The notes under the pieces were generated by a model, which had not been told where the DNA came from, made no database searches, and saw nothing but the letters and a program-made list of their open reading frames with translations. From Aquimarina sp. MAR_2010_214 (GTDB lineage Bacteria; Bacteroidota; Bacteroidia; Flavobacteriales; Flavobacteriaceae), in NCBI RefSeq assembly GCF_002846555.1, contig NZ_PJMS01000001.1, positions 558,001 through 622,000 on the forward strand: 64,000 bases of DNA, read 5' to 3'. The position numbers and the translations under genes were made by a program. This document shows, in pieces, positions 63,046 through 64,000 of the stretch. The first letter of the stretch is position 1, and each line of letters opens with the position of its first letter.

Positions 63046-63744
63046 TTATTTTTTTAAGTAATACCGATAACTTTTATACAGTAGATACATGGTAATTAAT
63101 AGAATCAATATTGCCCACATCCAATAGGTACCAGGTAGATGAGCTGCAATCATTTGCGTGTCAGAATATTGGATTTTACCATCTCGTTCGAATTGTTTTG
63201 TAAATAGGTACCCTATTTGCAGATATGTACTTAATACACATTGAGTTCCTAAAAACAAAAGTGTGAAAGCTTCGAGGTTTCTTACTCTAAGAATCGCAAT
63301 AAAAAATAGAATTGCTGCAAAAACACTTAAGATAATTAATGCCAGCAGTTCATGAATCCATAAACATAATGATAGTACCATTATTATAATGAGTAGCCAT
63401 AAGGCGATTTTAGAGCTAATTTTATTTCTGGCAGAAGCTATAAGTATGGCTCCCGAAATTGCAGGACCCAATAATCCTCCTGCTGCAGTAATACCTCTGG
63501 CAATATTAAAAGGCAAATAACTGGTCGAAACATTAGAGTAGGCAACACCTCCTCCGTTTTCATATATTTCGAGATAGATAAACTTCCCTCCCAGTAATAT
63601 TGCAGTTAAGCCATGGCCCATTTCATGAAACCAAGTGCCTAACAGTAATAGCGGATACTGTATGAACCCAAAATAGGGTAGTTGCCACAATAAAAAAACA
63701 AGCAAGCTAATTCCTATTATAGAAAGCAAGGGGTAGTTTTTCAC
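63046..63744 (-). CDS. M50-like membrane metalloprotease
   Basis: This 232-aa protein has about six hydrophobic segments and the zinc motif H40-E41-MG-H44 (GTWFHEMGHGLTAILLGGKF) near the end of the second helix, as in site-2 protease-type M50 enzymes and the related M50B-like group. The second M50 motif (NxxPxxxxD) is not visible; GGLLGPAISGAIL may occupy its place. M50B-like proteins often lack proven protease activity. It follows rsmI by 60 bp on the same strand and seems independent of the genes below it (232-bp gap). Confidence 0.82.
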   Translation of the reverse strand: MKNYPLLSIIGISLLVFLLWQLPYFGFIQYPLLLLGTWFHEMGHGLTAILLGGKFIYLEIYENGGGVAYSNVSTSYLPFNIARGITAAGGLLGPAISGAILIASARNKISSKIALWLLIIIMVLSLCLWIHELLALIILSVFAAILFFIAILRVRNLEAFTLLFLGTQCVLSTYLQIGYLFTKQFERDGKIQYSDTQMIAAHLPGTYWMWAILILLITMYLLYKSYRYYLKK

Positions 63745-63804
63745 ACACTCAAAGTTTTATACTTAACTTATATAACGATCTTTATCACTAAAAATTGAAG
63801 TACT

Positions 63805-64000
63805 CTATTTCTTTCCTTTTACAATAATTACAATTTCACCTTTAGGAGGTTTGTTTTCAAAATGCTGTATGACCTCTTCTGCTGTTCCTCGTATCGTTTC
63901 TTCATGTAGTTTACTCAATTCACGTGATACCGAAACTTGTCGATCTGCGCCAAAATAGGTTGCAAAATCTCCTAATGTCTTAATCAATTTGTGAGGAGAT
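63805..64000 (-). CDS. rsmI: 16S rRNA (cytidine-2'-O)-methyltransferase RsmI, C-terminal part (partial)
   Basis: The last 64 codons of a gene that begins beyond the window edge. SPHKLIKTLGDFATYFGADR followed by VSVSRELSKLHEETIRGTAEE and GEIVIIVKGKK is the C-terminal part of RsmI, which methylates C1402 of 16S rRNA together with RsmH. The methyltransferase core lies outside the window. Confidence 0.92.
   Translation of the reverse strand, partial: SPHKLIKTLGDFATYFGADRQVSVSRELSKLHEETIRGTAEEVIQHFENKPPKGEIVIIVKGKK

Overview
The window is chromosomal DNA from a marine-type member of the Bacteroidetes, most probably a Flavobacteriaceae species close to Aquimarina. This is inferred from strong AT richness, a TonB-dependent receptor with a carboxypeptidase-like N-terminal domain, TPR-AraC fusion regulators, the DUF177-rpmF-fabH-accB-accC order, lipoproteins with a C-terminal lipobox Cys, and promoters of the TTG-(18-20 bp)-TAnnTTTG type. 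Most of it is ordinary housekeeping sequence, interrupted by one clearly accessory stretch (about 25.2-36.8 kb).

Layout. 0-6.6 kb: aromatic amino-acid catabolism (end of hppD, a fumarylacetoacetate hydrolase family enzyme, tryptophan 2,3-dioxygenase) with a DUF3108 protein, an M23 endopeptidase lipoprotein and pgi. 6.7-7.8 kb: a complete IS1595-family insertion sequence with 12-bp terminal repeats and an 8-bp target duplication. 8-15.8 kb: large TonB receptor, di-haem cytochrome c peroxidase, small membrane protein, YjbQ, Cof-type phosphatase, metalloprotease-like lipoprotein. 15.9-25 kb: lepA, dusB, a TPR-CHAT protein, a LolC/E-like permease, rbfA and mce, with several dispersed structured repeats in the gaps.

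25.1-36.8 kb: a CAT-anticodon tRNA is followed by a shredded tyrosine-recombinase gene and then by low-complexity accessory genes. The core is a duplicated cassette: secreted lipoprotein with a conserved N-terminus, Gly-rich linker and diverged C-terminus, then an unrelated small gene, then a paralogous small secreted protein whose C-terminus also differs between copies. The copy at 30.5-31.7 kb is intact. The copy at 26.1-28.6 kb carries two independent frameshifts. A five-gene cluster of small unknown proteins, including one built of heptads, follows. Two paralogous TPR-AraC regulators then bracket a 5'-truncated subtilase.

38.6-49.9 kb: MOSC protein, DMT transporter, ABM-like protein, CGNR regulator-RidA-PhzF group, riboflavin synthase, pdxA, and the DUF177-rpmF-fabH-accB-accC fatty-acid/ribosome group. 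50-59.3 kb: AraC regulator, CocE-like hydrolase, FAD oxidoreductase, mtgA, GreA-like protein, dehalogenase-type hydrolase, recJ, AhpD-like protein. 59.4-64 kb (minus strand): LuxR-type response regulator and histidine kinase, a tail remnant and 46-aa peptide, a multi-pass membrane protein, a 248-aa protein ending in a CPPTC motif, an M50-like metalloprotease and the end of rsmI.

Most worth following up: the duplicated constant-N/variable-C lipoprotein cassette beside the tRNA and integrase remnant; the CP-x-TC-tail peptide locus next to the two-component system; and the paired palindromes at 43.5 kb and 50.0 kb.
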